From positions 65,509 to 129,508 of the forward strand of contig JAXMHB010000013.1 in assembly GCA_046346965.1 (NCBI GenBank): a stretch of DNA of 64,000 nt, written 5' to 3'. Below, piece by piece: positions 1 through 7,998 of this stretch. Both the position numbers and the translations under genes were made by a program. Source of the stretch: JAXMHB01 sp046346965. Lineage in GTDB: Bacteria; Pseudomonadota; Gammaproteobacteria; Xanthomonadales; SZUA-5. The number at the start of each line of letters is the position of its first letter. Within the stretch, counting starts at the first letter, position 1. Below the pieces are notes generated by a model. That model had not been told where the DNA came from. It was given only the letters and a program-made list of their open reading frames with translations, and made no database searches.

Positions 1-1501
1 GCGCCTGCACCACCTGCAGCAGCAACAGCTGCTGTGCGCTCTGCAGCTGCAAACGTTGCTCCAGCCAGCGGTAATGCGCGCGGCTCTCGCGCACGGCCAA
101 AGCGGCCTCCTCGCGCAGGCGCCGGCGCCGATGGCGACCGTAGGCAGCCAGCGCCAGCAGGGCGATCAGGGCCAGCGCCACACCGCCCCACAGCCACTGC
201 TGCGCGAGGCGCAGTTGCTGCACCTGCAATTGCACCTGGGCCTCGCGTTCCGCCGCCTGCGCCAGCGCGCGTTCTTTCTCCACGACCTCATAGCGCACCC
301 GCGATACCGCAAGGCTGTCGGCGGCACGCTGGCGCGTCTGTTGCTGTTGCAAGGACAGCGCATCGGCGTAGTAGCGCGCGGCGTCCTCGGGGCGGCGGGC
401 GGCGCTGGCGAGCAAGGCGCGCTCACGCAGCCATTCCAGGCGCTCGACGTCCTGCTGGTCGATCAGATCGGTCGCTCGATCCAGCCAGCCGTCGGCAGCA
501 TCGAGGCGTCCGGCCTGGCGCTCGGCGCGCGCCAGCAGCAAAGCCGCGTGCGCAGTGAGCGGCGCCTGCGTGTACGCACGCAGATCGGCAACGCGTGCCG
601 AGATCTGGTCGGGATCCGCGGCAGTCAGCGCCACTTCCAGGCGCGAGGCCAGCACGCTGGCCGCCAGCGTATGGGCGCTCTCGGCACTCAGGGTCTGGAA
701 TGCCGCCAGCAGGCGCTGATCCGCCGCGCTGAGGTCGCCGCGTGCCGCCGCCACCAAGGCGCGACGCTCCTGCGTGTGCGCCACATCCACGCGCTGGTCG
801 CGCGCCTGGTACAAAGCCTCCGCCTCGGCGTAATGGCGATCCGCCTCCGCCCAGGCTTCCTGCTCGCGATAGATATCGCCGATGTTGTTCAGGATCGGCG
901 CGAGATCCGGCTCCGGGGTTTGTCGCTGCAGCGAGAGGCTGCGCATCAGCGCATCTAGCGCGCCAGCCAGATCACCGGTCTGCCGCAACACCAGGCTCTC
1001 GTCATTGGCGCTGATCGCCTGAAAGCGCAGATGGGCGTGACGCGCCGCCAATCGCGACGCGGACAAGAACCAGGGCATCGCGGCGCCGAACTGGCGCTGG
1101 CGGAAAGCCAGCAATCCGCGGCGTCGCTGCAAGCGGTAGTCGGCCTCCCACGCGCCCACCGGCAGGGTTTGCGCGGCGGCCTCATCGAGCCGCGTTTGCG
1201 CCTGGGCATACTCACCGCGCAGTACATGCAAGTCGGACAGCCGCGCCAGCACTTCAAAGCGCGTCAGTGCGTCCTCGACTTCGCTCAGCGCCTGCGTGCA
1301 GGCAGCCAGCCCGCGGCCGGTGTCGTCATGCTCGTGCGCCCGGCAATCGGCCAAGGCTTCGGCGACGGCCGTCGACGACACCAGCCAGAGCACGCCGAAC
1401 ACCAGCCATTGCCGCCGCTGCGGAAAGCGCCCGCGTACCCGTCGCGGCGCGCGGAAGGCGGTAAGGGAATCCGTATACGGAGTGCCTGCATGGTCGGCCA
1501 T
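1..1501 (-). CDS. TPR-containing membrane sensor protein, 3' end outside the window
   Basis: This reading frame starts at an ATG at 1501 and stays open to the window edge, so about 500 residues are visible and the C-terminus is missing. A hydrophobic segment near residues 30-50 looks like a signal peptide or anchor. The next ~380 residues are Ala/Leu/Arg-rich helical repeats of TPR type; one conserved-looking stretch reads LNNIGDIYREQEAWAEADRH. A second hydrophobic segment of about 20 residues lies near residue 435, followed by basic residues and a Gln/Leu-rich coiled coil at the edge. Periplasmic TPR, one membrane helix and a coiled coil usually precede a histidine kinase or GGDEF output domain; which one applies here cannot be seen. 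The start lies 45 bp downstream of anmK on the same strand, so the two may be cotranscribed. Confidence 0.75.
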   Translation of the reverse strand, partial: MADHAGTPYTDSLTAFRAPRRVRGRFPQRRQWLVFGVLWLVSSTAVAEALADCRAHEHDDTGRGLAACTQALSEVEDALTRFEVLARLSDLHVLRGEYAQAQTRLDEAAAQTLPVGAWEADYRLQRRRGLLAFRQRQFGAAMPWFLSASRLAARHAHLRFQAISANDESLVLRQTGDLAGALDALMRSLSLQRQTPEPDLAPILNNIGDIYREQEAWAEADRHYAEAEALYQARDQRVDVAHTQERRALVAAARGDLSAADQRLLAAFQTLSAESAHTLAASVLASRLEVALTAADPDQISARVADLRAYTQAPLTAHAALLLARAERQAGRLDAADGWLDRATDLIDQQDVERLEWLRERALLASAARRPEDAARYYADALSLQQQQTRQRAADSLAVSRVRYEVVEKERALAQAAEREAQVQLQVQQLRLAQQWLWGGVALALIALLALAAYGRHRRRRLREEAALAVRESRAHYRWLEQRLQLQSAQQLLLLQVVQA

Positions 1502-1545
1502 CGCCGATGCACCACGGACGATCAGCGCGCTGGAGGTCGCCGGCC

Positions 1546-2676
1546 TCAGGCGTAGATCGCCCCGAGCACGCGCGGGCCGCGCGCGCCGGTGACGGCGACG
1601 CAGTTGCCGGGCTGAGCGGCGAGGGTCTGCCGCGCCAGCCAGGCGAAGGCGGTGGCCTCGACGAAATCCGGGGCCAGGCCATGCTGCGCGGTGCTTTCCA
1701 GCGCGCAGGGATGCTGCAGGCGCTGCGGCAGCGTCTGCGCCAATTGCTGCATCAAGGCGCCGTTGTGCACGCCACCGCCGCAGGCGATGACCCGCGTGGT
1801 GTCCGGCGCATGCTGCGCCAGCGCATCGGCGATGCTGTGCGCCGACAGCGCCAGCAGCGTGGCCTGCACATCGGCGGCCGAAGCCGCCGCGCCAGCCGCC
1901 TGCCAGTGCGCCAGTTGCGCGTCCAGCCAGGCCAGATGGAAGTGCTCGCGCCCGGTGCTCTTCGGGATGGGGCGAGTGAAATAGGGGTCGCTCAGCAGTT
2001 GCTGCAGCAGACCGTCGATCACGCGCCCGCTGGCAGCAAAGGCGCCGCCCTCATCGCGCGCCTGCCCCAGATGGCGCTGCGCCCAGGCGTCCAGCAGACA
2101 ATTGGCCGGGCCGGTGTCAAAGCCCCGCACCGGGGCGTCGGGCGCCAGCAGGGTGTAATTGGCGATCCCGCCCAGATTGAGAATGGCGCGCGCCTCGCTG
2201 CCGCCGAACAGCGCCGCATGCAAAGCACACACCAGCGGCGCGCCTTGGCCGCCGGCGGCGATGTCGCGACGGCGAAAGTCCGCCACGGTGCGGATGCCGG
2301 TGCGCTCGGCGATGCGATTGGGATCGCCGATCTGCAGCGTGAAGGGATGCTCGATCCACGGCCGGTGGCGCACGGTCTGACCATGCGAGCCCAGCGCGCG
2401 CACCTCGGCCGGGCGCACCTGCGCTTGCGCCAGCAGCGCCAGCGCGGCGCTGGCAAAGGCTTCGCCAACTTCGGCGTCGAGGCTGCCGTAGTCGTCGACA
2501 TTGAGCTGCTCGGCCGTCATCAGCGCCAGCACGCGCGCCCGCAGTGACTCGGCGTAGGGATAGGTGGCCGCCGCCAGCAGCGCGGGCGTGGGGTCGAAAC
2601 GCACCAGCGCCACGTCGATGCCATCGGCGCTGGTGCCCGAGATCAGCCCCAGGTACAGCTCAGACGATTCCTTCAT
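1546..2676 (-). CDS. anmK: Anhydro-N-acetylmuramic acid kinase
   Basis: AnmK phosphorylates 1,6-anhydro-N-acetylmuramic acid released during cell-wall turnover, opening the anhydro ring to give MurNAc-6-phosphate for peptidoglycan recycling in the cytoplasm. The N-terminus carries the family phosphate loop GLISGTSADGIDVAL immediately after the chosen start. Further along are GSHGQTVRH, the DTGPANCLLDAW segment and a CGGGVHNGALM motif, all typical of this ASKHA-fold kinase. The frame is open further upstream, but the ATG at 2676 gives 376 residues, matches the family length and places the phosphate loop at the very N-terminus. The partial TPR sensor gene follows 45 bp downstream. Confidence 0.95.
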   Translation of the reverse strand: MKESSELYLGLISGTSADGIDVALVRFDPTPALLAAATYPYAESLRARVLALMTAEQLNVDDYGSLDAEVGEAFASAALALLAQAQVRPAEVRALGSHGQTVRHRPWIEHPFTLQIGDPNRIAERTGIRTVADFRRRDIAAGGQGAPLVCALHAALFGGSEARAILNLGGIANYTLLAPDAPVRGFDTGPANCLLDAWAQRHLGQARDEGGAFAASGRVIDGLLQQLLSDPYFTRPIPKSTGREHFHLAWLDAQLAHWQAAGAAASAADVQATLLALSAHSIADALAQHAPDTTRVIACGGGVHNGALMQQLAQTLPQRLQHPCALESTAQHGLAPDFVEATAFAWLARQTLAAQPGNCVAVTGARGPRVLGAIYA

Positions 2677-2808
2677 GGACACCCGTTCCCGCCCGGCATC
2701 AGCGCCGACCGCGAGCAAAGCCTATCGCGGCGATGGCGGCAAGTCCCGGTGCCCGGCTCTGCGCCCTTGCCCTATTGTCCGCCCCCGACTGCTTGCGAGG
2801 GAAAGGCG

Positions 2809-3936
2809 ATGGCGCGTTGGATGGGAGTCTTGGCACTGGAGCCGGTGGCGGGCGCGACGCTGCCGCGGCAGATGCTGTCGCGCGCGGCGGCCGAGCAGTT
2901 GGTGCAACCAATGGCGCAGCAGCTGGGGCGCTTTCTGTCGGCCGATCACGAATACGGCCTCGCCTGGGCGGCGGCGGCGTACGACCCGGCGCAGCTGTTG
3001 CGGCGCGGATTTCCGCTGCATCACGAGTTGGCCGAGCTGTTCCACGCCGGCCAGCGCCAGGGTTTGGCGCCGGGGCAGACGCTGACGTTGGCCGAGCGCG
3101 ACGGCCGCATGCCGACGGCGCTGCTGGTGCCGGAGCTGGCGCTGGGCAATGCCTCGCTGCTGGCGATTCCGGTGGTGCTCTCGGGCAGCGAGGAAGCGAT
3201 TGCCCTGGCGCAGACACGCCTGGAGTCGGAGCTGTTCGAGGCCGGACTGGCTGACCCCGCGATCACGCTGGGGCTGGCGGCCGACTACGGCATCGCCTTC
3301 GAGCACGTGCGCTGGCTGTCGATCATGGATCTGGTCGCGATGATGGCGGCGCAGCTCGACAACATCGGCTTCGGGCCGGCCTGGCAGCTGATCGAAGAGC
3401 ATCTGCTAGGGCAGCCGGCGCAGGTGCTGGAGGTGCAGACGGCGCTGGGGCAGCGCCTGCGGCTGGACGAGGATGCGGTGTGGATGGAGGTGCTGAGCTA
3501 TTCGCTGTACGCGCGCCTGCCGGGCGTCAGCGACGAGCCCGAGGAGCGCATCGAGGCCTACGTGGCGCGCGTGCTGGAGCAGCGTCAGATCCAGGCCCTG
3601 CTGCAGGCGCACGGGCTGCCGTTGCGCTTCCGCCTGCCGCAGGGCGACGTCGGCCACGCCTGCTCGCGTCAACTCGACGATGCGCTGGTGGAGCAACTGG
3701 CCGAGGGCGAGGCCGCGCAGCTGTTACTGCACGAACATCCGGCGCTGGGCGTGCTGGCCTGCACGCTGCTCGATGCCGGTGGCGAGGTGCTGGAGCACCG
3801 CTATCCGCTGGCCGCCGACGCCATCCGTCGGCAGCTGCGTGCGATCAGCGACAGCGGTCTGCCGGTGCGGCGCCCGCGGCAGATCGTGCTCAGCGCCGAC
3901 GGCCTGGATCTGGGTGCGGCGGCTCAGGAGACTTGA
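2809..3936 (+). CDS. Conserved hypothetical protein, 375 residues
   Basis: I do not recognise the family. The ATG at 2809 is preceded by a good purine-rich ribosome site (GAGGGAAAGGCG), so it is preferred to the longer open frame. The protein is acidic and Leu/Glu/Gln-rich, with no signal peptide and no membrane segment, and is probably soluble and cytoplasmic. It divides into an N-terminal half of alternating hydrophobic and helical stretches and a C-terminal half rich in helices such as EERIEAYVARVLEQRQ. No catalytic motif is evident. It diverges from anmK and converges on the TRAP transporter genes, with a long hairpin element between the 3' ends. Codon use resembles its neighbours, so it is likely a native gene. 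Confidence 0.8.
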   Translation: MARWMGVLALEPVAGATLPRQMLSRAAAEQLVQPMAQQLGRFLSADHEYGLAWAAAAYDPAQLLRRGFPLHHELAELFHAGQRQGLAPGQTLTLAERDGRMPTALLVPELALGNASLLAIPVVLSGSEEAIALAQTRLESELFEAGLADPAITLGLAADYGIAFEHVRWLSIMDLVAMMAAQLDNIGFGPAWQLIEEHLLGQPAQVLEVQTALGQRLRLDEDAVWMEVLSYSLYARLPGVSDEPEERIEAYVARVLEQRQIQALLQAHGLPLRFRLPQGDVGHACSRQLDDALVEQLAEGEAAQLLLHEHPALGVLACTLLDAGGEVLEHRYPLAADAIRRQLRAISDSGLPVRRPRQIVLSADGLDLGAAAQET

Positions 3937-3973
3937 GGAGGCTCTTGCCGAACATGGGTGCGGAGGGGCAAAA

Positions 3974-4228
3974 GCGGGGCGGGGGTCAGGGGGCGCGGGA
4001 CCAGCACTGCCGCGCTTCCGTGCACCGTCGCGGGTACCTGTTTGCCGCCCGAGTAAGTGCGCCGAAGGCGAGTCCCGGGTCCCGGGTCCCGGGTCCCGGG
4101 TCCCGACGCACTCATGTTTGGCAAGAGTCCCTATCTCGCCTTTGGCGCGCCTACTCGCTCTGCAAACTGGCGACAGCACAACGCAGGCGCCGCATGGCTG
4201 GTCCCCCGCCCCTTGACCCCCGCCCCGC
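3974..4228. repeat. Long hairpin element with heptamer repeats
   Basis: The outer arms at 3974-4004 and 4198-4228 are 31-nt inverted repeats with two mismatches and a core of GGGGGTCA. Inside them, about 4031-4072 and 4131-4170 form a second imperfect stem. At the tip lie five tandem heptamers of the form GGTCCCG (4071-4105). Immediately outside the right arm are four CCGCTTT heptamers (4225-4252). The element fills the gap between two convergent genes and could act as a bidirectional terminator. It shares its heptamer design and the GGGTCAGGGGGC core with the element at 28984-29114 in valS. Confidence 0.8.
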
Positions 4229-4288
4229 TTTCCGCTTTCCGCTTTCCGCTTTCCCCTATCGCCCAGACCCGGCAAGCACTACCCCAGC

Positions 4289-5569
4289 CTACTTCAGCGT
4301 TGCCGGCAGCCACAGCGAGAGCGCCGGCACGAAGGTCACCAGCAGCAGCACCGACAGCGCGGCCAGGTAGAAGGGCCAGATCGTGCGCAGCGCGGTGCCG
4401 ACCGAAATGCGCCCGATGGCGGCCCCGACGAACAGCACCGAGCCTACGGGAGGGGTGATAAGCCCGATGCCGGCCGTCAGGATCAGGATGGTGCCAAAGT
4501 GCACCGGACTGATGCCGTAGGCCTTGGCCACCGGCAAAAAGATCGGTGTGCAGATGATGATCATCGGCGCCATGTCCATGAAGGTGCCGAGCACCAGCAG
4601 GACCGCCACGATCAGCAGCAGCACCACCACCGGACTGTCGGCGACCGACTGCAGCGCAGCCACGGCGCTGGCCGGCACCTGCAGATAAGCCAGCAGCCAG
4701 CCGAAGGCGGCGGCCGCGGCGATCACGAACAGGATGGCGCCGGTGGTGCGCGCCGCGCCGGTGCACAGATGCACGAACACTGGCCAGGACAGGCGGCGAT
4801 ACAGCAGCGCGGCAATGGTCAGCGCGTAGAGCACGGCAATCGCGGCGCTCTCCACCGCGGTAAAAATGCCGGCGCGGATGCCGCCCAGGATCAGCCCGAT
4901 CAACAGCAGCCCGGGCAGCGCCGCCACCAGACAACGCAGCACCGTGCGCAGGCCGGGGAAAGCTTCCACGGCGTAGCCGCGGCGACGCGCGATCAGCCAG
5001 GTGGTGCTCATCAGCGCCAGCACCAGCAGCAGCGCCGGCACGATGCCGGCGGCGAACAGATCGGCAATCGAGATGCCGCCACCGGCGGCGGCCGAGTACA
5101 GGATCAGATTGTGCGAGGGCGGCACCAGCAGCGCGACCAGCGCCGCCGTGATCGAGACGTTGACGGCAAAATCGCGGTCGAAGCCGCGCTGCGTCATCTG
5201 CGGAATCATGGTGCCGCCGATCGCCGAGACATCGGCGATGGCCGAGCCCGACACGCCGCCGAACAGCAGCGAGGCCAGCACGCTGACCTGGCCCAGGCCA
5301 CCGCGCAGATGGCCGACCAGACTGGCAGCAAAAGCGATGATGCGGTCGGACAAGCCGCCCTTCAGCATGATCTCGCCGGTAAAGATGAACAGCGGGATGG
5401 CGATCAGCGTGCTGGCATTGGCGCCGGAGGCGATGCCGATCACCGAGACCATGTCCGGCAACCCTATCCACGTGGCGGTGACGAAGGAGGCGGCCGCGAG
5501 CGCGAAGGCCACCGGCACGCCGATCAGCAGCAGTGCCGCCAGTGACAGGAACAGCAAGGCGACGGCCAT
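4289..5569 (-). CDS. dctM: TRAP transporter large permease subunit (DctM family)
   Basis: This is the large membrane subunit of a tripartite ATP-independent periplasmic transporter, which moves organic acids such as uronates, C4-dicarboxylates or keto acids using a sodium gradient. The 426 residues are almost entirely hydrophobic, with about 12 predicted helices. Family-typical stretches include the PLFIFTGEIM segment, the GGVSGSAIADVSAIGG loop, VPPSHNLI, and the C-terminal ITPPVG motif. It is the last gene of a tight operon: FAH-like enzyme, dctP, dctQ, dctM, with one base between the dctQ stop and this ATG. The 3' side is closed by the hairpin element at 3974-4228. The substrate cannot be read from sequence; the divergent pectate-lyase-like gene suggests a pectin-derived sugar acid. 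Confidence 0.93.
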   Translation of the reverse strand: MAVALLFLSLAALLLIGVPVAFALAAASFVTATWIGLPDMVSVIGIASGANASTLIAIPLFIFTGEIMLKGGLSDRIIAFAASLVGHLRGGLGQVSVLASLLFGGVSGSAIADVSAIGGTMIPQMTQRGFDRDFAVNVSITAALVALLVPPSHNLILYSAAAGGGISIADLFAAGIVPALLLVLALMSTTWLIARRRGYAVEAFPGLRTVLRCLVAALPGLLLIGLILGGIRAGIFTAVESAAIAVLYALTIAALLYRRLSWPVFVHLCTGAARTTGAILFVIAAAAAFGWLLAYLQVPASAVAALQSVADSPVVVLLLIVAVLLVLGTFMDMAPMIIICTPIFLPVAKAYGISPVHFGTILILTAGIGLITPPVGSVLFVGAAIGRISVGTALRTIWPFYLAALSVLLLVTFVPALSLWLPATLK

Positions 5570-5570
5570 G

Positions 5571-6053
5571 TCAGCCTTCCTCCCGATACAGCCGCCAGCC
5601 GCGCTCCAGTGCGAACAGCGCCATCAGCAGGCCGCCGGCACACAGCGGCAGGTAGCGCAGGCCCTCGGGCAGCGGCGCGCCGGCCATCGCCACATCCCAG
5701 TCATCGCGCAACAGCTGCAGACCGCCATGGGCGAGCAGCGCGCCGATCGCCGCCATGATCAGCGTGGACAACAGGCGCATGCGTCGCCGCCAGGCGGGCG
5801 ACAGCGCGTCGATCAGCAGGGTGAAGCCGAAATGTTGATCGCCGCGTATCGCTACCGCAGCGCCGCACATCATCGCGGTGTTCATCAGCAGCAGCGCCAC
5901 CGGCTCGGTCCAGCCGGGCGAGTCATTCAGCACATAGCGCGCCCAGACCTGCCAGGCCTGCACGCCCGCCATGGCGAGCAGGGCGCAGGCGGCCAGCCCC
6001 AACGTGAGTGCACTGAGGCGGTCCAGCCAGCCGGTCGAGGGCGTGTCGCTCAT
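5571..6053 (-). CDS. dctQ: TRAP transporter small permease subunit (DctQ family)
   Basis: This 160-residue membrane protein has four predicted helices and is the small permease that pairs with DctM and docks the periplasmic receptor. The family pattern is visible in VQVWARYVLN-like residues after helix 1 (here QAWQVWARYVLNDSPGWTEP), followed by a helix with an RGDQHFGFTLL loop, a common DctQ signature. The ATG overlaps the dctP stop (ATGA), indicating translational coupling, and dctM begins one base after its own stop. The order dctP-dctQ-dctM is standard for TRAP operons. Confidence 0.92.
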   Translation of the reverse strand: MSDTPSTGWLDRLSALTLGLAACALLAMAGVQAWQVWARYVLNDSPGWTEPVALLLMNTAMMCGAAVAIRGDQHFGFTLLIDALSPAWRRRMRLLSTLIMAAIGALLAHGGLQLLRDDWDVAMAGAPLPEGLRYLPLCAGGLLMALFALERGWRLYREEG

Positions 6054-7036
6054 TGGACCTCCGCGCTGACGCGTATGCGGGCATGCAGGTCGGCCAGCAG
6101 CGGATCCTGCAGATAGCGCTCGATCACCGGGCGCGCAGCGTCACGAAAGGCCGCGTGGTCGACGGCATTGACCACCACGCCACCGGCGCGCGCAGCGCGC
6201 TCAGCCTCCTGCACACGCGCATCCCACAGCGGCCGCATCTGCGCCACCGACTGGCGTGCCAGTGCGCGCACCAGCGTCTGCTGCGGCGCCGGTAGCGCCG
6301 CGTACACGCGCGCCGACATCAGCAGCACATCCGGCGTGTAGGCATGCTCGGTCTGCGACCAATAGCGCGCCACTTCGAACTGGCGCGAGGAATGGAAGCT
6401 CGGCCAGTTGTTCTCGGCGCCATCGATCAAGTGCGTTTGCAGCGCCGAATAGACCTCGCCATAGGGCAGCGGCGTGGCGTTGACGCCATAGGCCCGCAGC
6501 AGCTCCATGAACATGTCCGAGGGCGGCACGCGCAGCTTCAGCCCCTTGAGATCCGTCGGCGTATGCACCGGACGCGTGCGGTTGTAGATGCTGCGGACAC
6601 CGGCATCGTAGAAGCACAAGCCGATCAGACCGCGCGCGGCGAAGCTGTCGAGAATCTGCTGACCGGCCTCGCCATCGAGCGCCCGCCGCATGTGCGCAAC
6701 ATCGTCGAACACATAGGGCAGCGAGAGGATGCGCGTGGCCGGAAAGGCGTTGTTGACCGAGGCCACGGTAACGCGGGTCATTGCCAGCGCGCCGTGGCGC
6801 ACCAGCGCCAGCGTATCGGCCTCGCGGCCCAGCTGGCCCGAGTGGTATTGCCGCAGCGTCAGCGCGCCCGCCGTCTGCGCCGCCAGCTGATCGCCCAGCC
6901 AACGCACGGCGGCCACCGTCGGGTAGTCGGCCACGTGCACATCCGCGGCATCCAGCGCCAGCGCCTGCGCGCGCGCCGCCCGCGGCAGCAGCGTCGCGGC
7001 CGCTGCGCCCAGCAGCCAGGCTCGACGACTCAACAT
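6050..7036 (-). CDS. dctP: TRAP transporter substrate-binding protein (DctP family)
   Basis: This is the periplasmic receptor of the TRAP system, 328 residues. The N-terminus has a signal peptide with an arginine pair and hydrophobic core (SRRAWLLGAAAATLLPRAA) ending in an AQA-type cleavage site. The family-defining region is present: LPYVFDDVAHMRRAL, the DLKGLKLRVPPSDMFMELL stretch with the Arg that binds the substrate carboxylate, and GEVYSALQTHLIDGAENNW. The ATG at 7036 was chosen because it begins the signal peptide; it overlaps the 3' end of the upstream FAH-like gene by 7 bp. A role in importing a carboxylated sugar is inferred from the neighbours. Confidence 0.93.
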   Translation of the reverse strand: MLSRRAWLLGAAAATLLPRAARAQALALDAADVHVADYPTVAAVRWLGDQLAAQTAGALTLRQYHSGQLGREADTLALVRHGALAMTRVTVASVNNAFPATRILSLPYVFDDVAHMRRALDGEAGQQILDSFAARGLIGLCFYDAGVRSIYNRTRPVHTPTDLKGLKLRVPPSDMFMELLRAYGVNATPLPYGEVYSALQTHLIDGAENNWPSFHSSRQFEVARYWSQTEHAYTPDVLLMSARVYAALPAPQQTLVRALARQSVAQMRPLWDARVQEAERAARAGGVVVNAVDHAAFRDAARPVIERYLQDPLLADLHARIRVSAEVQ

Positions 7037-7884
7037 GGCGGCTCTCCCACCGGTGTGCAGGGACGTGGCAGCGCGCGCACGGCGCGACAGTGCAGCACCA
7101 CGCCGCCGGCAAAGACCACGCGCGCAGTTTGCCCGATGCGGATGTCGTGGATGCCGGTGCTGGCGCCGGTCGAGACCAGGTCGCCGGCGCGCAGCGGGCG
7201 TCCGCGTCGCGCGTTGCGCCCGAGCGCGAAGGCCAGTGCCGCCAGCGGGCCGCCGCTCAAAAAAGCGGCGCCGCCAGCGCCTACGTGCTGCTCGGCCACA
7301 TAGGTATCGCAGTGCAGCGAGTCCCAGGAGCGCAGACGCCAATCGGGCACCGACGGACCCAGCAGCAAGCCGGCGTTGTTGCCAAAATCGGAGACCACCA
7401 CGGCCGGACCGAGTTCGTTGATGGTGGCGAGCGGACTGCCGGCGAACTCGATGCCGAGGCGCAATTCGGCCACGTACTCGGCGGCCTCGTCAGCGTCCCA
7501 CTGCAGGCGATCGGGCGGCGCATCGCGTCCGATCACGAACACGTACTCGGCCTCGACCGCGGCAAAGCCGCCCTCGATCACGGCGATATCAGCGCTCTCA
7601 TCGTGCGCGATCGCCTGCACGTGCTGGGCGAAGATCGGGCCGACCAGGCGCTCCTCGCCCATCTGCGCCAGCCAGGCATCGGGAATCTTGCCGACTTTCC
7701 AGCCGGCCACGTGGTCCGGCCACAGCGCGATCGCCCGCGACTGGCGCGCATAGGCCTCGTCCAGCGACTGCGGCAGCGCGCCGGGGTAGCCGGGCAGCGC
7801 CTCGGCGCGCAGACGCGCACAGACAAAACGCCTGGCGATGACGGCTGGATCAGCGTTGGCGGATAGTTCGGACTCGGTATTCAA
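7030..7884 (-). CDS. FAH-family / 2-keto-4-pentenoate hydratase-like enzyme
   Basis: The 284-residue product resembles the fumarylacetoacetate-hydrolase superfamily branch that includes 2-keto-4-pentenoate hydratase and 4-oxalocrotonate decarboxylase. Visible features are GWKVGKIP near the N-terminus, the central EAEYVFVIGRD stretch with acidic metal ligands, a FNP-like region and the C-terminal GDLVSTGAS segment. Metal-dependent hydration or C-C cleavage of a keto acid is typical of the family. The start is uncertain: no ATG fits, and I chose a TTG at 7884 preceded by GGGAACGCCGC. It is the first gene of the TRAP operon and overlaps dctP by 7 bp, so its substrate is likely a product of what the transporter imports. 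Confidence 0.8.
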   Translation of the reverse strand: MNTESELSANADPAVIARRFVCARLRAEALPGYPGALPQSLDEAYARQSRAIALWPDHVAGWKVGKIPDAWLAQMGEERLVGPIFAQHVQAIAHDESADIAVIEGGFAAVEAEYVFVIGRDAPPDRLQWDADEAAEYVAELRLGIEFAGSPLATINELGPAVVVSDFGNNAGLLLGPSVPDWRLRSWDSLHCDTYVAEQHVGAGGAAFLSGGPLAALAFALGRNARRGRPLRAGDLVSTGASTGIHDIRIGQTARVVFAGGVVLHCRAVRALPRPCTPVGEPPC

Positions 7885-7946
7885 GCGGCGTTCCCGACGA
7901 CCGGCGCGCGGCCGATGCGGCCATGCGGATGGAAATGTTGTATAGA

Positions 7947-7960
7947 GGAAACCGGTGTCA
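7947..7960. promoter_or_regulatory. Putative LacI-type operator in divergent promoter region
   Basis: The 14-bp imperfect palindrome GGAAACCGGTGTCA has the CCGG centre and TGA/TCA flanks typical of LacI/GalR-family operators. It lies between the divergent TRAP operon and the pectate-lyase-like gene and could coordinate both. A nearby TTGTATAG (7938-7945) resembles half of a GntR-family site. No regulator gene lies adjacent, so this is inferred from the motif alone. Confidence 0.35.
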
Positions 7961-7998
7961 TTTTCAATGAAAGGCGTGCCCGGGAGGGGCGTAAACGT

